Origin: Muricomes sp.
GTDB taxonomy: Bacteria > Bacillota > Clostridia > Lachnospirales > Lachnospiraceae
Length of the DNA: 14,556 nt
NCBI GenBank assembly: GCA_020024675.1
Contig: JAHHTM010000014.1
Location: forward strand, 1-14,556
Direction: 5' to 3'
Part shown: one piece after another, positions 1 through 7,580 of the stretch
Position numbering within the stretch: the stretch's first letter is position 1
Layout of the letters: each line of letters starts with the position of its first letter
The notes under the pieces: generated by a model
Database searches by the model: none
The model's input: only the letters and a program-made list of their open reading frames with translations
What the model was told of the DNA's origin: nothing
Position numbers and translations under genes: made by a program

Positions 1-1
1 G

Positions 2-727
2 GGCTTGCTTGCGCAGGCAACAAAACTCGGTGCAGAAACAGCGATGGATCAGGTAACAGGGATCCGCGATGAAGATGGATACAAAGTGATTGAAGGTACA
101 GAAAAAGAATACCAGTGCAAAACTGTTATTATTGCAACAGGTGTTACACATAGACACATGGGCATAGAAAAAGAAATTCAGCTTACAGGAGCAGGGGTTT
201 CTTATTGTGCAACCTGTGATGGAGCCTTTTTCAAAGGTAGAGATGTAGCAGTGATCGGAGGAGGAAATACAGCACTTCAGGACGCAGAATTCCTTTCAAA
301 CTACTGTAACAAAGTATATGTTGTACACAGAAGAGACGAATTTAGAGGAGATAACAGTCTTGTAGAAGTTCTTAAAGCAAAAGAAAATATCGAATTTGTA
401 CTTAGTGCGACAGTAAAAGATATTATCGGAGAATATATGGTAGAAGGGCTTCTTCTTAATGACAAAAAGACGGGAGAAGAATTCAAAATCAATGTGTCAG
501 GTGTGTTTGTAGCGATCGGACAGATTCCACAGAATGAAATTTTTGCGGATTATGTAAAACTTGATGATGCAGGATTTATCCTTGCATCTGAGGATTGTAT
601 GACATCACGTCCTGGTGTTTACACAGCAGGTGACTGTCGTACAAAAGAAGTGCGTCAGCTCACAACAGCGGCAGCGGATGGCTCAGTAGCAGCTCTTGCC
701 GCATGCAAGTACCTGGCAACATTATAA
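2..727 (+). CDS. trxB: Thioredoxin reductase, 3' part (5' end outside window)
   Basis: NADPH-dependent thioredoxin reductase, a cytoplasmic FAD flavoenzyme that keeps thioredoxin reduced. The reading frame is open to the left edge, so the N-terminal FAD-binding part is missing here. The redox-active pair is in YCATCDG, with cysteine codons at 206-208 and 215-217. The NADPH domain follows with GGGNTALQDA and HRRDEFRG; the arginines in HRRxxxR are those that normally bind the NADPH 2'-phosphate, which argues against a ferredoxin-dependent relative. The FAD-binding end is YTAGDCR. The frame ends at TAA 725-727, just before a terminator. Leucine-rich text ahead of KLGAET matches the middle of the family rather than a true start, so the TTG at position 5 should not be taken as the start codon. 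Confidence 0.95.
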   Translation, partial: GLLAQATKLGAETAMDQVTGIRDEDGYKVIEGTEKEYQCKTVIIATGVTHRHMGIEKEIQLTGAGVSYCATCDGAFFKGRDVAVIGGGNTALQDAEFLSNYCNKVYVVHRRDEFRGDNSLVEVLKAKENIEFVLSATVKDIIGEYMVEGLLLNDKKTGEEFKINVSGVFVAIGQIPQNEIFADYVKLDDAGFILASEDCMTSRPGVYTAGDCRTKEVRQLTTAAADGSVAALAACKYLATL

Positions 728-732
728 AAAAT

Positions 733-780
733 AAAGACAGGCATTTAAGGTAAAACATACTTTAAATGTCTGTCTTTTTT
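733..780. terminator. Bidirectional intrinsic terminator between trxB and the minus-strand block
   Basis: AAAGACAGGCATTTAA pairs with TTAAATGTCTGTCTTT (one G-U pair), followed by a run of T on the plus strand. An A-rich run lies on the other side, so it can also stop minus-strand transcription from the gene ending at 782. Confidence 0.85.
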
Positions 781-781
781 A

Positions 782-1282
782 TTACTCGGAAATAAATTTA
801 GTTCCCATCCAGGTTTTCATATGTTCCTGCATTTTACTGTCGGGTTCAAGAAGTAATACATATTTTTTCTGGTTGATTGTGATATACATCTTAAATACTT
901 TGGCAGAAGGTTTTAAAGAAGTGAAATTCAATGTTTTTTCTGCATGATAAGAAGCTAAAGCAGGAGAATCTTGTGGTGCTATGATTTCAGCATCTCGTAA
1001 ATTAAAAGAAAGAAGTGATTTTCTTTTTTCTTTGTTGTAAATGATATCAATTTGCATATCATTATTTAATAATGTATATTCATATTCTACATTGAGTCGT
1101 GGAAAAAGAAAAACATGTACGAGGAATGCGAGAAGTATGATAACAAGGATGATGAAAAAGCCTAAAAGCATAAATCCAATAAAAGTAAATAAGAGCAAAG
1201 CTAAAATAGTGATAACTCGTATTACCAGATCAATGGGGCGAGACTTTCGACTTACGAGTTGTTCGTAAAATGAATCATTCAT
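782..1282 (-). CDS. Small two-helix membrane protein of unknown function
   Basis: 166 residues. I cannot assign a function. A short charged N-terminus (about residues 1-16) is followed by two adjacent hydrophobic helices at about 18-37 and 39-60 with only a glycine-containing turn between them, then a soluble domain of about 100 residues that looks rich in beta strands and carries LLEPDSKMQEHM near the end. It resembles conserved Lachnospiraceae proteins that I recall, unverified, as DUF6106. Its start lies 3 bases after the stop of the upstream regulator gene, and its AAAGGA ribosome binding site is in or beside that gene's last codons, so translation is probably coupled. The protein most likely sits in the cell membrane with the C-terminal domain in the cytoplasm. 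A link to sensing or the regulator is inference from position only. Confidence 0.75.
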   Translation of the reverse strand: MNDSFYEQLVSRKSRPIDLVIRVITILALLLFTFIGFMLLGFFIILVIILLAFLVHVFLFPRLNVEYEYTLLNNDMQIDIIYNKEKRKSLLSFNLRDAEIIAPQDSPALASYHAEKTLNFTSLKPSAKVFKMYITINQKKYVLLLEPDSKMQEHMKTWMGTKFISE

Positions 1283-1285
1283 AGT

Positions 1286-2194
1286 TTAATCAATCCTTTC
1301 TGTTTGTAAATAATTAATAGCCATAATGGCAATCTTAAAGGTCATGGCATCTTCGAATTTACGGATATCAAGACCGGTATGTTTTTCGATTTGTTCTAAT
1401 CGGTAGATCAAAGTATTTCTGTGCATATGAAGCTGTCGTGATGTTTCTGCAATGTTTAAATTGTTTTGAAAGAATTTATTGATCGTCTGCATGGCTTCTT
1501 CGTCAAAAGAAAAAGAAGTTTGTTTTCCGAAAATTTCGCAAAGAAAATCTTCGCAAACAGATGTAGGAAGTTCGTAGATCAGCCTTCCAATGCCCAAATA
1601 GTTATAAGGGAAGATAGTATGCTCTGAATAAAATATACTTCCGACTTTCAAAGCAAGAGCAGTTTCTTCATATGCCTGTGAAAGTGCAGCTAATGAACGA
1701 AAAATAGCACTGTATGAGATGCGTACAGAGGCAAGTGCTTCTGTGTTAAGTGTGTCAACGATCATATGAGCAGTAGACAGGGCATCTTGCAGAGAAAAAG
1801 AATCTTTTTCCTGCTGAATGAGTGCAAGTGAGCATTCGTTCATCTTAACAAGGTAAGATGTGGAAGGCACAGGGAAGAGCTGCTTTAATATTTCGATTAG
1901 TGTATCATCCATTGAATATTTGGATTCAATGAGATACAGGATACGCGGAACTTCATTTGAAATATGAAAATGCTCCGCCTGTTCAGTAATATCATAAGAA
2001 TTAATCTGCCCGGACAACAGACTTTTTAGAAAATGGGTTTTATTGAATTTTTCTTTGTATGCAAGCATAAGGTGATGAATTTGAGTTAAAGCATAATCCT
2101 GTTCTTCAAGTGAATCGGCCTGAATTTCAAAAGAAAGACCGGTAACTTGTTTTAATTCACCTAATGCTTTAGATAATTCCGGAGTATGTTCCAT
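1286..2194 (-). CDS. CdaR/PucR-type transcriptional regulator
   Basis: 302 residues, probably a DNA-binding regulator. The C-terminal region at about 238-277 (INKFFQNNLNIAETSRQLHM onward, then HRNTLIYRLEQIEKHTGLDI) is the PucR-type helix-turn-helix (HTH_30) seen at the end of CdaR and PucR proteins. The middle (about 155-215) resembles the degenerate GGDEF-like segment of CdaR-type proteins. The N-terminal 100 residues show no sensor domain I can name. A good AGGAG site lies 8 bases before the ATG. Upstream lies the sugar ABC ATPase gene with a terminator-like hairpin between; no convincing separate promoter is visible, so expression may come from partial read-through. Family members respond to sugar acids, purines or other metabolites; the ligand here is unknown. 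A role in carbohydrate uptake would fit the neighbour but is inference. Confidence 0.85.
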   Translation of the reverse strand: MEHTPELSKALGELKQVTGLSFEIQADSLEEQDYALTQIHHLMLAYKEKFNKTHFLKSLLSGQINSYDITEQAEHFHISNEVPRILYLIESKYSMDDTLIEILKQLFPVPSTSYLVKMNECSLALIQQEKDSFSLQDALSTAHMIVDTLNTEALASVRISYSAIFRSLAALSQAYEETALALKVGSIFYSEHTIFPYNYLGIGRLIYELPTSVCEDFLCEIFGKQTSFSFDEEAMQTINKFFQNNLNIAETSRQLHMHRNTLIYRLEQIEKHTGLDIRKFEDAMTFKIAIMAINYLQTERID

Positions 2195-2229
2195 TTTATA
2201 ATCTCCTATAATATAAATTAGAAAGAATC

Positions 2230-2259
2230 AAAGGGCCGCACCATAAGTACAGCCCCTCT
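2230..2259 (-). terminator. Intrinsic terminator-like hairpin after the sugar ABC ATPase gene
   Basis: On the minus strand AGAGGGGCTGTAC pairs with GTGCGGCCCTTT through about 12 pairs including several G-U, around a five-base loop, followed by an imperfect T-rich stretch (TTTGATTCTTTCT). The tail is interrupted, so it is probably leaky and would lower, rather than abolish, transcription into the regulator gene. Confidence 0.6.
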
Positions 2260-2286
2260 TTACTACTTGTTTTTTATTTTAAATGA

Positions 2287-3399
2287 TTAGTTTGTAATCG
2301 TCAACTCTGTTTCTTTATCAAACAAGTGGATTTTTTCCATGTCGAGAGCGAATACTGCTTCGTCTCCAGCTCTTAATGTTGTACGTGGATTTACGCGGGC
2401 TGTCATTTGTGTACCTTCAACGTCAAAGTATAAGAATACTTCAGCACCAAGTAATTCGTAAACTTTAATTGTGGATTTGATAACACTTTCAGGAGAGTTT
2501 GCGATAAACGCTTCTGAATCATGTACATCTTCTGGACGGATACCAAGAACAACAGTTTTGCCATTGTAACCACCGTCGATCAGTGCCTGTTTTTTAGAAG
2601 CAGGAACTTTTAATATATGCTGTCCGACAGTAAGCGTAACGTCATTTCCATCGATATTAACGATAGCGTCCATAAAGTTCATCTGTGGAGATCCAATGAA
2701 TCCAGCAACAAATAAGTTGCATGGTGTATTATAAAGATTCTGAGGTGTATCTACCTGTTGAACAACGCCGGATTTCATAACTACGATTCTTGTACCAAGT
2801 GTCATAGCTTCTGTCTGGTCATGTGTAACGTAGATAATAGTTGCACCAAGATTTTTATGAAGTTTGGAAATCTCGATACGCATCTGAACACGAAGCTTTG
2901 CATCAAGGTTTGAAAGTGGCTCATCCATAAGGAATACCTTAGGATTACGAACAATTGCACGTCCCATGGCAACACGCTGTCTTTGTCCACCTGATAATGC
3001 TTTAGGTTTACGATCTAATAACTGTTCCAAGTCAAGAATTTTAGCAGCTTCACGAACTTTTTTGTCAATTTCAGCTTTTGGAACCTTGCGAAGTTTTAAT
3101 CCGAAAGCCATATTGTCATAAACAGTCATATGTGGATAAAGAGCATAATTCTGGAAAACCATGGCAATGTCACGATCTTTTGGCTCTACATCGTTCATAA
3201 CCTTTCCATCAATCTCTAATGTACCACCTGAAATATCTTCCAGACCTGCGATCATACGAAGTGTAGTAGATTTACCACATCCGGAAGGTCCTACGAAGAT
3301 GATGAATTCTTTATCTGCAATATCAAGATTAAAATCTTTTACTGCATGAAATCCATTTGGATAAATTTTCTGAATACCTTTTAATGATAAACTTGCCAT
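2287..3399 (-). CDS. msmK: Sugar ABC transporter ATP-binding protein, MsmK/UgpC/MalK family
   Basis: 370 residues, the usual length for the CUT1 ATPase family. It hydrolyses ATP to drive import of oligosaccharides or related sugars as a dimer on the cytoplasmic face of a membrane permease pair. Visible motifs: Walker A GPSGCGKST (37-45), Q-loop FQNYALYPH, signature LSGGQRQRVAMGRAI, Walker B VFLMDEPLSNLDAKLR, and H-loop VTHDQTEAMT. The last third (from about 235) is the TOBE/OB-type regulatory domain, including GIRPEDVHD. No permease or binding-protein gene is in the window, so it is an orphan ATPase, probably shared by several sugar importers as MsmK is in streptococci. The start is set by GGAGG 6 bases before the ATG. 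UgpC, the name often given by pipelines, would imply glycerol-3-phosphate and is not supported by anything specific here. Confidence 0.9.
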   Translation of the reverse strand: MASLSLKGIQKIYPNGFHAVKDFNLDIADKEFIIFVGPSGCGKSTTLRMIAGLEDISGGTLEIDGKVMNDVEPKDRDIAMVFQNYALYPHMTVYDNMAFGLKLRKVPKAEIDKKVREAAKILDLEQLLDRKPKALSGGQRQRVAMGRAIVRNPKVFLMDEPLSNLDAKLRVQMRIEISKLHKNLGATIIYVTHDQTEAMTLGTRIVVMKSGVVQQVDTPQNLYNTPCNLFVAGFIGSPQMNFMDAIVNIDGNDVTLTVGQHILKVPASKKQALIDGGYNGKTVVLGIRPEDVHDSEAFIANSPESVIKSTIKVYELLGAEVFLYFDVEGTQMTARVNPRTTLRAGDEAVFALDMEKIHLFDKETELTITN

Positions 3400-3439
3400 T
3401 TTGTTCCTCCTTATATGTCATACGTTATAATCTATATTT

Positions 3440-3468
3440 AGTATAGTAGAAGAAGGGCGTGGAAACAA
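3440..3468 (-). promoter_or_regulatory. Probable promoter of the sugar ABC ATPase gene
   Basis: On the minus strand TTGTTT (3463-3468), a 17-base spacer and TATACT (3440-3445). The -10 is close to consensus, the -35 matches only in TTG. It lies about 40 bases ahead of the start codon. Confidence 0.5.
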
Positions 3469-3525
3469 TGTCATGAGTAACCAAAAAAAGAGAAGAAAAG
3501 TGTACATAGCGACCAAGATGTCTGA

Positions 3526-3554
3526 TTGACGAAACAAAAGTTTTCAGCTACAAT
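3526..3554 (+). promoter_or_regulatory. Promoter of the prolyl isomerase-ecf-truA unit
   Basis: TTGACG (3526-3531), 17-base spacer, TACAAT (3549-3554). Both boxes match the housekeeping consensus at five of six positions. Predicted start of transcription is near 3561, giving a leader of about 30 bases. Confidence 0.75.
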
Positions 3555-3591
3555 AAGTACATTAAATTTTGAAAGAAAAGAGGAAATTATT

Positions 3592-4110
3592 ATGGCAAAT
3601 CCAGTTATTACATTTGAAATGGAAAATGGCGATATCATGAAAGCAGAATTATATCCTGAGATCGCACCAAATACAGTAAAAAACTTTATATCTTTAGTAA
3701 AGAAAGGGTTCTATGATGGACTTATTTTTCACCGTGTTATTCGAGGATTTATGATCCAGGGAGGATGCCCGGATGGTACAGGAATGGGTGGACCTGGATA
3801 TTCAATAAAAGGAGAGTTCTCACAGAATGGTTTTGTGAATAATCTTTCACATACACCAGGAGTACTTTCTATGGCAAGAGCTATGCATCCTGATTCAGCA
3901 GGTTCACAGTTCTTTATCATGCATAAAAAATCTCCACACCTTGACGGAGCTTATGCAGCTTTCGGACAGATTACAGAAGGTATGGATATTGTAAATAAGA
4001 TTGCAAATACAGCAACAGATTATAGTGACAGACCACTTGAAACTCAGGTGATGAAAAAAGTTACAGTAGATACATTTGGTGAAACTTTTGAAGAACCAGA
4101 AACAGTTTAA
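3592..4110 (+). CDS. Cyclophilin-type peptidyl-prolyl cis-trans isomerase
   Basis: 172 residues, a single cyclophilin domain with no signal peptide, so cytoplasmic. It speeds the cis-trans change of bonds before proline during protein folding. The active-site block FHRVIRGFMIQGG holds H47, the catalytic R48, F53 and Q56 (equivalent to R55, F60 and Q63 of human CypA), and GSQFFIMH forms the other wall of the pocket. The C-terminal strand MKKVTVDTFG is typical of the bacterial PpiB group, followed by an acidic tail. The start at 3592 is chosen because AGAGGAA precedes it at good distance and MANPVITFEMENG matches the fold; an upstream in-frame TTG lies inside the promoter -35 box. It is first in a probable unit with ecfA1A2T-truA, a link that looks positional rather than functional. 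Confidence 0.93.
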   Translation: MANPVITFEMENGDIMKAELYPEIAPNTVKNFISLVKKGFYDGLIFHRVIRGFMIQGGCPDGTGMGGPGYSIKGEFSQNGFVNNLSHTPGVLSMARAMHPDSAGSQFFIMHKKSPHLDGAYAAFGQITEGMDIVNKIANTATDYSDRPLETQVMKKVTVDTFGETFEEPETV

Positions 4111-4123
4111 TCAGTAAACAAAA

Positions 4124-4157
4124 AGAATCGGTTGCCAGAGAAAAGGCGACCGATTCT
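4124..4157 (-). terminator. Hairpin between the isomerase gene and ecfA1, terminator-like only on the minus strand
   Basis: AGAATCGGTTGCC pairs with GGCGACCGATTCT (13 pairs, one G-U) around an 8-base loop. On the plus strand it is followed by GTATTCAG with no T-run, so it should not stop the main transcript. Read on the minus strand it is followed by CTTTTTGTTT, a normal terminator tail. It would stop antisense RNA coming from the ecf genes, or act as a stabilising hairpin between the two cistrons. Confidence 0.6.
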
Positions 4158-4190
4158 GTATTCAGAAAAGGTAAAGGAGGCCAGACCGGT

Positions 4191-5042
4191 ATGGATATGG
4201 TCAAGTCAGAAAAGCTGATATATGAATATGCCAGACATGACGATGAGGGAAATATCATTGGCATGAATCGTGCAATAGACGAGGTAGATATCCATGTTTC
4301 ACCGGGAGATTTTGTGGCAATCCTGGGACACAATGGATCAGGAAAATCTACGCTGGCAAAGCATATCAATGCAATTTTAGTTCCTACAGGTGGCACTATG
4401 TGGGTCAATGGAAGAGATACAAAAGATCCGGAAGAACTGTGGAATGTAAGACAGTCCGCAGGGATGGTGTTTCAAAATCCGGATAATCAGATCATTGGTA
4501 CTGTTGTGGAAGAAGATGTTGGATTTGGCTTGGAAAATCTGGGGGTTCCGACGGAGGAAATTTGGAAAAGAGTGGAAGACAGTCTAAAAGCTGTAGGGAT
4601 GATTCAGTATCGAACCAATTCTCCAAATAAACTTTCCGGGGGGCAGAAACAAAGAGTGGCGATTGCAGGAGTAATTGCGATGGCTCCACAATGTATTGTA
4701 TTAGATGAGCCGACAGCAATGCTTGACCCAAATGGACGTAAAGAAGTTATCCGTACAATACAGGAGCTACGAAAAAGAAAAAATGTTACAGTAATCCTGA
4801 TCACGCATTATATGGATGAAGTAATTGATGCAGATAAGGTGTATGTAATGGATAGCGGACATATTGTAATGTCAGGTACACCGAAAGAAATATTTAGTCA
4901 GGTAGAGGAATTGAAAAGATATAGACTGGATGTGCCACAGGTGACTATGCTGGCTGAGGAATTACGAAAAAGAGGTCTTGATATTCCAAAAGGAATTATA
5001 AGGACAGAAGAACTGGTGGAGGCGTTATGTCGATTAAATTAG
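4191..5042 (+). CDS. ecfA1: ECF transporter ATPase subunit A1
   Basis: 283 residues. One of two non-identical ATPases of a group II energy-coupling factor transporter, which powers vitamin or micronutrient uptake through interchangeable S-components. Motifs: Walker A GHNGSGKST (46-54), Q-loop FQNPDNQ, signature LSGGQKQRVAIAG, Walker B CIVLDEPTAMLDP, and H-loop ITHYMDEV. The QNPDNQ Q-loop and the C-terminal VPQVTMLAEELRKRGLDIP segment are typical of EcfA proteins. The start at 4191 is set by AAAGGAGG at 4173-4180; an in-frame ATG two codons later is possible. It overlaps ecfA2 by 16 bases, indicating coupled translation. No S-component gene is visible, as expected when substrate proteins are encoded elsewhere. 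Confidence 0.93.
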   Translation: MDMVKSEKLIYEYARHDDEGNIIGMNRAIDEVDIHVSPGDFVAILGHNGSGKSTLAKHINAILVPTGGTMWVNGRDTKDPEELWNVRQSAGMVFQNPDNQIIGTVVEEDVGFGLENLGVPTEEIWKRVEDSLKAVGMIQYRTNSPNKLSGGQKQRVAIAGVIAMAPQCIVLDEPTAMLDPNGRKEVIRTIQELRKRKNVTVILITHYMDEVIDADKVYVMDSGHIVMSGTPKEIFSQVEELKRYRLDVPQVTMLAEELRKRGLDIPKGIIRTEELVEALCRLN

Positions 5043-5875
5043 AAAATATTAATTATATATATAACCCTGGCACTGTGTACGAAAAGCATGCATTAAAGGA
5101 TATTAATCTGACAATAGAACAAGGAGAATTTGTGGGCGTGATCGGTCACACCGGATCAGGAAAATCTACATTGATCCAGCATCTTAATGGGCTTATTAAG
5201 GCTACAAGTGGAAACTTTTATTATGATGGAAAAGATGTATATTCCCCGGGCTACAATATGAAAGAGCTCAGAACGCAGGTTGGACTTGTATTTCAGTATC
5301 CGGAACATCAGTTGTTTGAAGTAGATGTTTTGACGGACGTCTGCTTTGGACCTAAAAATCAGGGATTGCCAAAAGAGGAATGTGAGAAGCGGGCAAAGGA
5401 AGCACTGCAACTCGTAGGATTTCCGGAAAAATATTATACACAGTCTCCGTTTGAACTTTCAGGGGGACAAAAAAGACGTGTAGCAATCGCAGGTGTTCTT
5501 GCCATGCGTCCAAAGGTTCTTGTGTTAGATGAGCCTACGGCAGGATTAGATCCAAAAGGAAGAGATGAGATATTAGATCAGATCGCATATCTTCACAAAC
5601 AGGCTGATCTTACTGTTATTCTTGTTTCACACAGTATGGAAGATATTGCAAAATATGTGGAGCGTATCGTAGTGGTAAATGATGGCGAAAAAATGTTTGA
5701 TGCAAGTCCGAGGGAAGTGTTTTCCCATTATAAAGAATTAGAAAAAGTTGGCCTTGCTGCACCACAGGTTACGTATATTATGCATGCGTTGAAAGAAAAA
5801 GGCATGGATGTTCCGCTTGGAGCAACGACGATTGAAGAGGCAGCAGATGCTATAATGAGGAGTTTTCATGATTAG
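5027..5875 (+). CDS. ecfA2: ECF transporter ATPase subunit A2
   Basis: 282 residues, the partner of EcfA1 in the heterodimeric ATPase of the ECF module at the cytoplasmic membrane face. Walker A GHTGSGKST (40-48), Q-loop FQYPEHQLFE, signature LSGGQKRRVAIAG, Walker B VLVLDEPTAGLDP, and H-loop VSHSMEDI are all intact. The YPEHQLFE Q-loop distinguishes the A2 type from the A1 type's NPDNQ. The C-terminal segment LAAPQVTYIMHALKEKGMD mirrors that of EcfA1, showing the two are paralogues. GGAGG lies 6 bases before the start inside the end of ecfA1, and the stop overlaps the ecfT start by 8 bases. Confidence 0.93.
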   Translation: MSIKLENINYIYNPGTVYEKHALKDINLTIEQGEFVGVIGHTGSGKSTLIQHLNGLIKATSGNFYYDGKDVYSPGYNMKELRTQVGLVFQYPEHQLFEVDVLTDVCFGPKNQGLPKEECEKRAKEALQLVGFPEKYYTQSPFELSGGQKRRVAIAGVLAMRPKVLVLDEPTAGLDPKGRDEILDQIAYLHKQADLTVILVSHSMEDIAKYVERIVVVNDGEKMFDASPREVFSHYKELEKVGLAAPQVTYIMHALKEKGMDVPLGATTIEEAADAIMRSFHD

Positions 5876-6692
5876 AGACATTACAATCGGACAGTATTAT
5901 CCGGCAAACAGTGTGATACATAAAATGGACCCAAGAGTAAAAATAACGTGTACTCTATTATTTCTGATATCACTTTTCTTACAGAACAGTGTGTTAGGAT
6001 ATGCGATTGCAACGCTGTTTCTTGCGGTAGTGATAAAAGTGAGTAAGGTGCCTTTTAAATTTATTGTAAAAGGATTAAAAGCAATTGTGATCATTCTTCT
6101 TATTACAGTCGGGTTTAATCTTTTTCTTACAAGTGAGGGCACGATACTTGTTGAATTCTGGATTTTCAAGATTACAGATAAAGGGCTTCGAATTGCAGTG
6201 TTTATGGCAGTACGTCTTATTTATCTGATTATTGGTTCGTCAATCATGACACTGACAACGACCCCAAATTCACTGACAGATGGAATTGAAAGACTTTTAT
6301 CTCCCTTAAATAAGATTCATGTTCCAGTGCATGAAATTGCAATGATGATGTCGATTGCTCTTCGCTTTATTCCGATTCTTATTGAAGAAACAGATAAGAT
6401 CATGAAAGCACAGATTGCAAGAGGAGCTGATTTGGAAAGTGGAAATATGATCCAGAGAGCAAAAGCTATGATACCGGTTCTGGTGCCATTATTTATTTCT
6501 GCATTCCGCCGTGCAAATGATCTTGCCATGGCAATGGAAGCAAGGTGTTATCGTGGTGGAGAAGGCAGAACAAAGATGAAACCACTTGCTTATCACAGAA
6601 GAGATTTTGTAGGGTATGCCATAACGTTAGTGTACATTGTTATGATATTTGTTGTGGGACGTTACGTTCCATTTCACATCTGGATTTTTTAA
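5868..6692 (+). CDS. ecfT: ECF transporter transmembrane subunit T
   Basis: 274 residues. The membrane scaffold that links the EcfA1/EcfA2 ATPases to the substrate-binding S-component. Hydrophobic helices are visible at about 26-55, 66-86, 108-130, 200-212 and 249-265. The two cytoplasmic coupling-helix motifs are IARGAD (ARG at 184-186) and MEARCYRGGEGR (ARC at 225-227). The second motif has cysteine where glycine is common; I recall this variant in clostridial proteins, so it is probably functional. The start overlaps ecfA2 by 8 bases, with GAGGAG 7 bases before the ATG. truA follows after 32 bases. Confidence 0.92.
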   Translation: MIRDITIGQYYPANSVIHKMDPRVKITCTLLFLISLFLQNSVLGYAIATLFLAVVIKVSKVPFKFIVKGLKAIVIILLITVGFNLFLTSEGTILVEFWIFKITDKGLRIAVFMAVRLIYLIIGSSIMTLTTTPNSLTDGIERLLSPLNKIHVPVHEIAMMMSIALRFIPILIEETDKIMKAQIARGADLESGNMIQRAKAMIPVLVPLFISAFRRANDLAMAMEARCYRGGEGRTKMKPLAYHRRDFVGYAITLVYIVMIFVVGRYVPFHIWIF

Positions 6693-6724
6693 TAAAAACT
6701 GAAGTTAAGATGAAAAGAGTATTT

Positions 6725-7459
6725 ATGAAAAGAATTAAACTTACAGTTGCCTATGACGGCACAAATTATTGTGGATGGCAGATACAGCCAAATGGGATTA
6801 CGATTGAAGAGGTGCTCAACAAAGCATTGACGAAACTTACGGGTGAAAAGATAAGAATTATTGGAGCCAGCAGAACAGATTCAGGGGTACATGCGCTTGG
6901 AAATGTAGCCGTTTTTGATTCGGAAACAAGTATTCCGCCAGAGAGGATTGCGTATGCATTGAACCAACGTCTGCCAGAAGATATCGTTGTGACACATTCA
7001 GAGGAAGTTCCGGCGGACTGGCATCCAAGATATTGTAATTGTGAAAAAACCTATGAATATCATATTTTGAATTCAAAGATACCAGATCCGACAAGAAGAT
7101 TGAATCGTTATTTCGTTTCTTATACACTAGATCTTGATAAGATGAGACGAGCGGCTGAATATCTAAAAGGAGAACATGATTTTGCAAGTTTTTGCAATGT
7201 GCGTACGAATGTAGAAGACACAGTGCGTAACATTTACAGCCTTGATGTTATTCGGGAAAAGGATGAAATTACAATTCGAGTGACAGGAAATGGATTCTTA
7301 TATAATATGATCCGGATTATTGTAGGGACACTTCTTAGGGTTGGACGTGGATTTTATACGCCGGAACAGGTCAGAGATATTCTTGAGGCAAAGGACAGGC
7401 AGGCAGCAGGTGTAACGGCACCTCCGCATGGACTTGTGCTCGTTGAAATTAAGTATTAA
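6725..7459 (+). CDS. truA: tRNA pseudouridine(38-40) synthase
   Basis: 244 residues, normal for TruA. It converts uridine to pseudouridine at positions 38-40 of the tRNA anticodon arm. The catalytic aspartate is D52 in GASRTDSGVHA. YDGTNYCGWQIQPNG at the N-terminus and NGFLYNMIRIIVGTLLRVG near the C-terminus are family hallmarks. The start at 6725 is chosen because MKRIKLTVAYDG is the usual first strand and AAAAGAG lies 5 bases ahead; an ATG at 6710 would add five residues and has a poorer binding site. truA after ecfT is a common Firmicutes order; in many relatives rplM-rpsI follow at once, whereas here they are about 5.2 kb away. Confidence 0.93.
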   Translation: MKRIKLTVAYDGTNYCGWQIQPNGITIEEVLNKALTKLTGEKIRIIGASRTDSGVHALGNVAVFDSETSIPPERIAYALNQRLPEDIVVTHSEEVPADWHPRYCNCEKTYEYHILNSKIPDPTRRLNRYFVSYTLDLDKMRRAAEYLKGEHDFASFCNVRTNVEDTVRNIYSLDVIREKDEITIRVTGNGFLYNMIRIIVGTLLRVGRGFYTPEQVRDILEAKDRQAAGVTAPPHGLVLVEIKY

Positions 7460-7470
7460 TTTAGAATTTG

Positions 7471-7501
7471 AAAAGACTGAAGATATTTTTGGCCTTTTTT
7501 T
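7471..7501 (+). terminator. Weak intrinsic terminator after truA
   Basis: AAAAGaCTGAAG pairs with TTTTGGcCTTTT (11 pairs, one mismatch, several G-U) around ATAT, followed by TTTATT. It is AU-rich and therefore of limited strength. It marks the probable end of the isomerase-ecf-truA transcript. Confidence 0.5.
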
Positions 7502-7510
7502 ATTCCGGAC

Positions 7511-7540
7511 TTGTGAAAAGTATAAAAAAAGTTATATAAT
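7511..7540 (+). promoter_or_regulatory. Promoter of nagBA
   Basis: TTGTGA (7511-7516), 18-base spacer, perfect TATAAT (7535-7540). Predicted start near 7547, a leader of about 34 bases. I see no clear NagR-type operator or catabolite-responsive element beside it. Confidence 0.65.
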
Positions 7541-7580
7541 AAATGGTACATGGAAAATAAAAACTATGGAGGATACGAAT

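Noticed and set aside
3526..3591. Longer start (TTG) for the prolyl isomerase gene
   Set aside because: It lies in the -35 box of the gene's own promoter; the ATG at 3592 has a good ribosome binding site and fits the fold.
4061..4408. Antisense open frame across the isomerase end and ecfA1
   Set aside because: It is a shadow of the strongly supported plus-strand genes, with no ribosome binding site and no recognisable protein features.
6545..6724. Longer reading frame ahead of truA overlapping ecfT
   Set aside because: The added residues are ecfT read in another frame and do not belong to TruA; the family start fits 6725.
7428..7580. Longer start for nagB inside truA
   Set aside because: It would span the truA end, a terminator and the nagBA promoter; GGAGG before 7581 decides the start.
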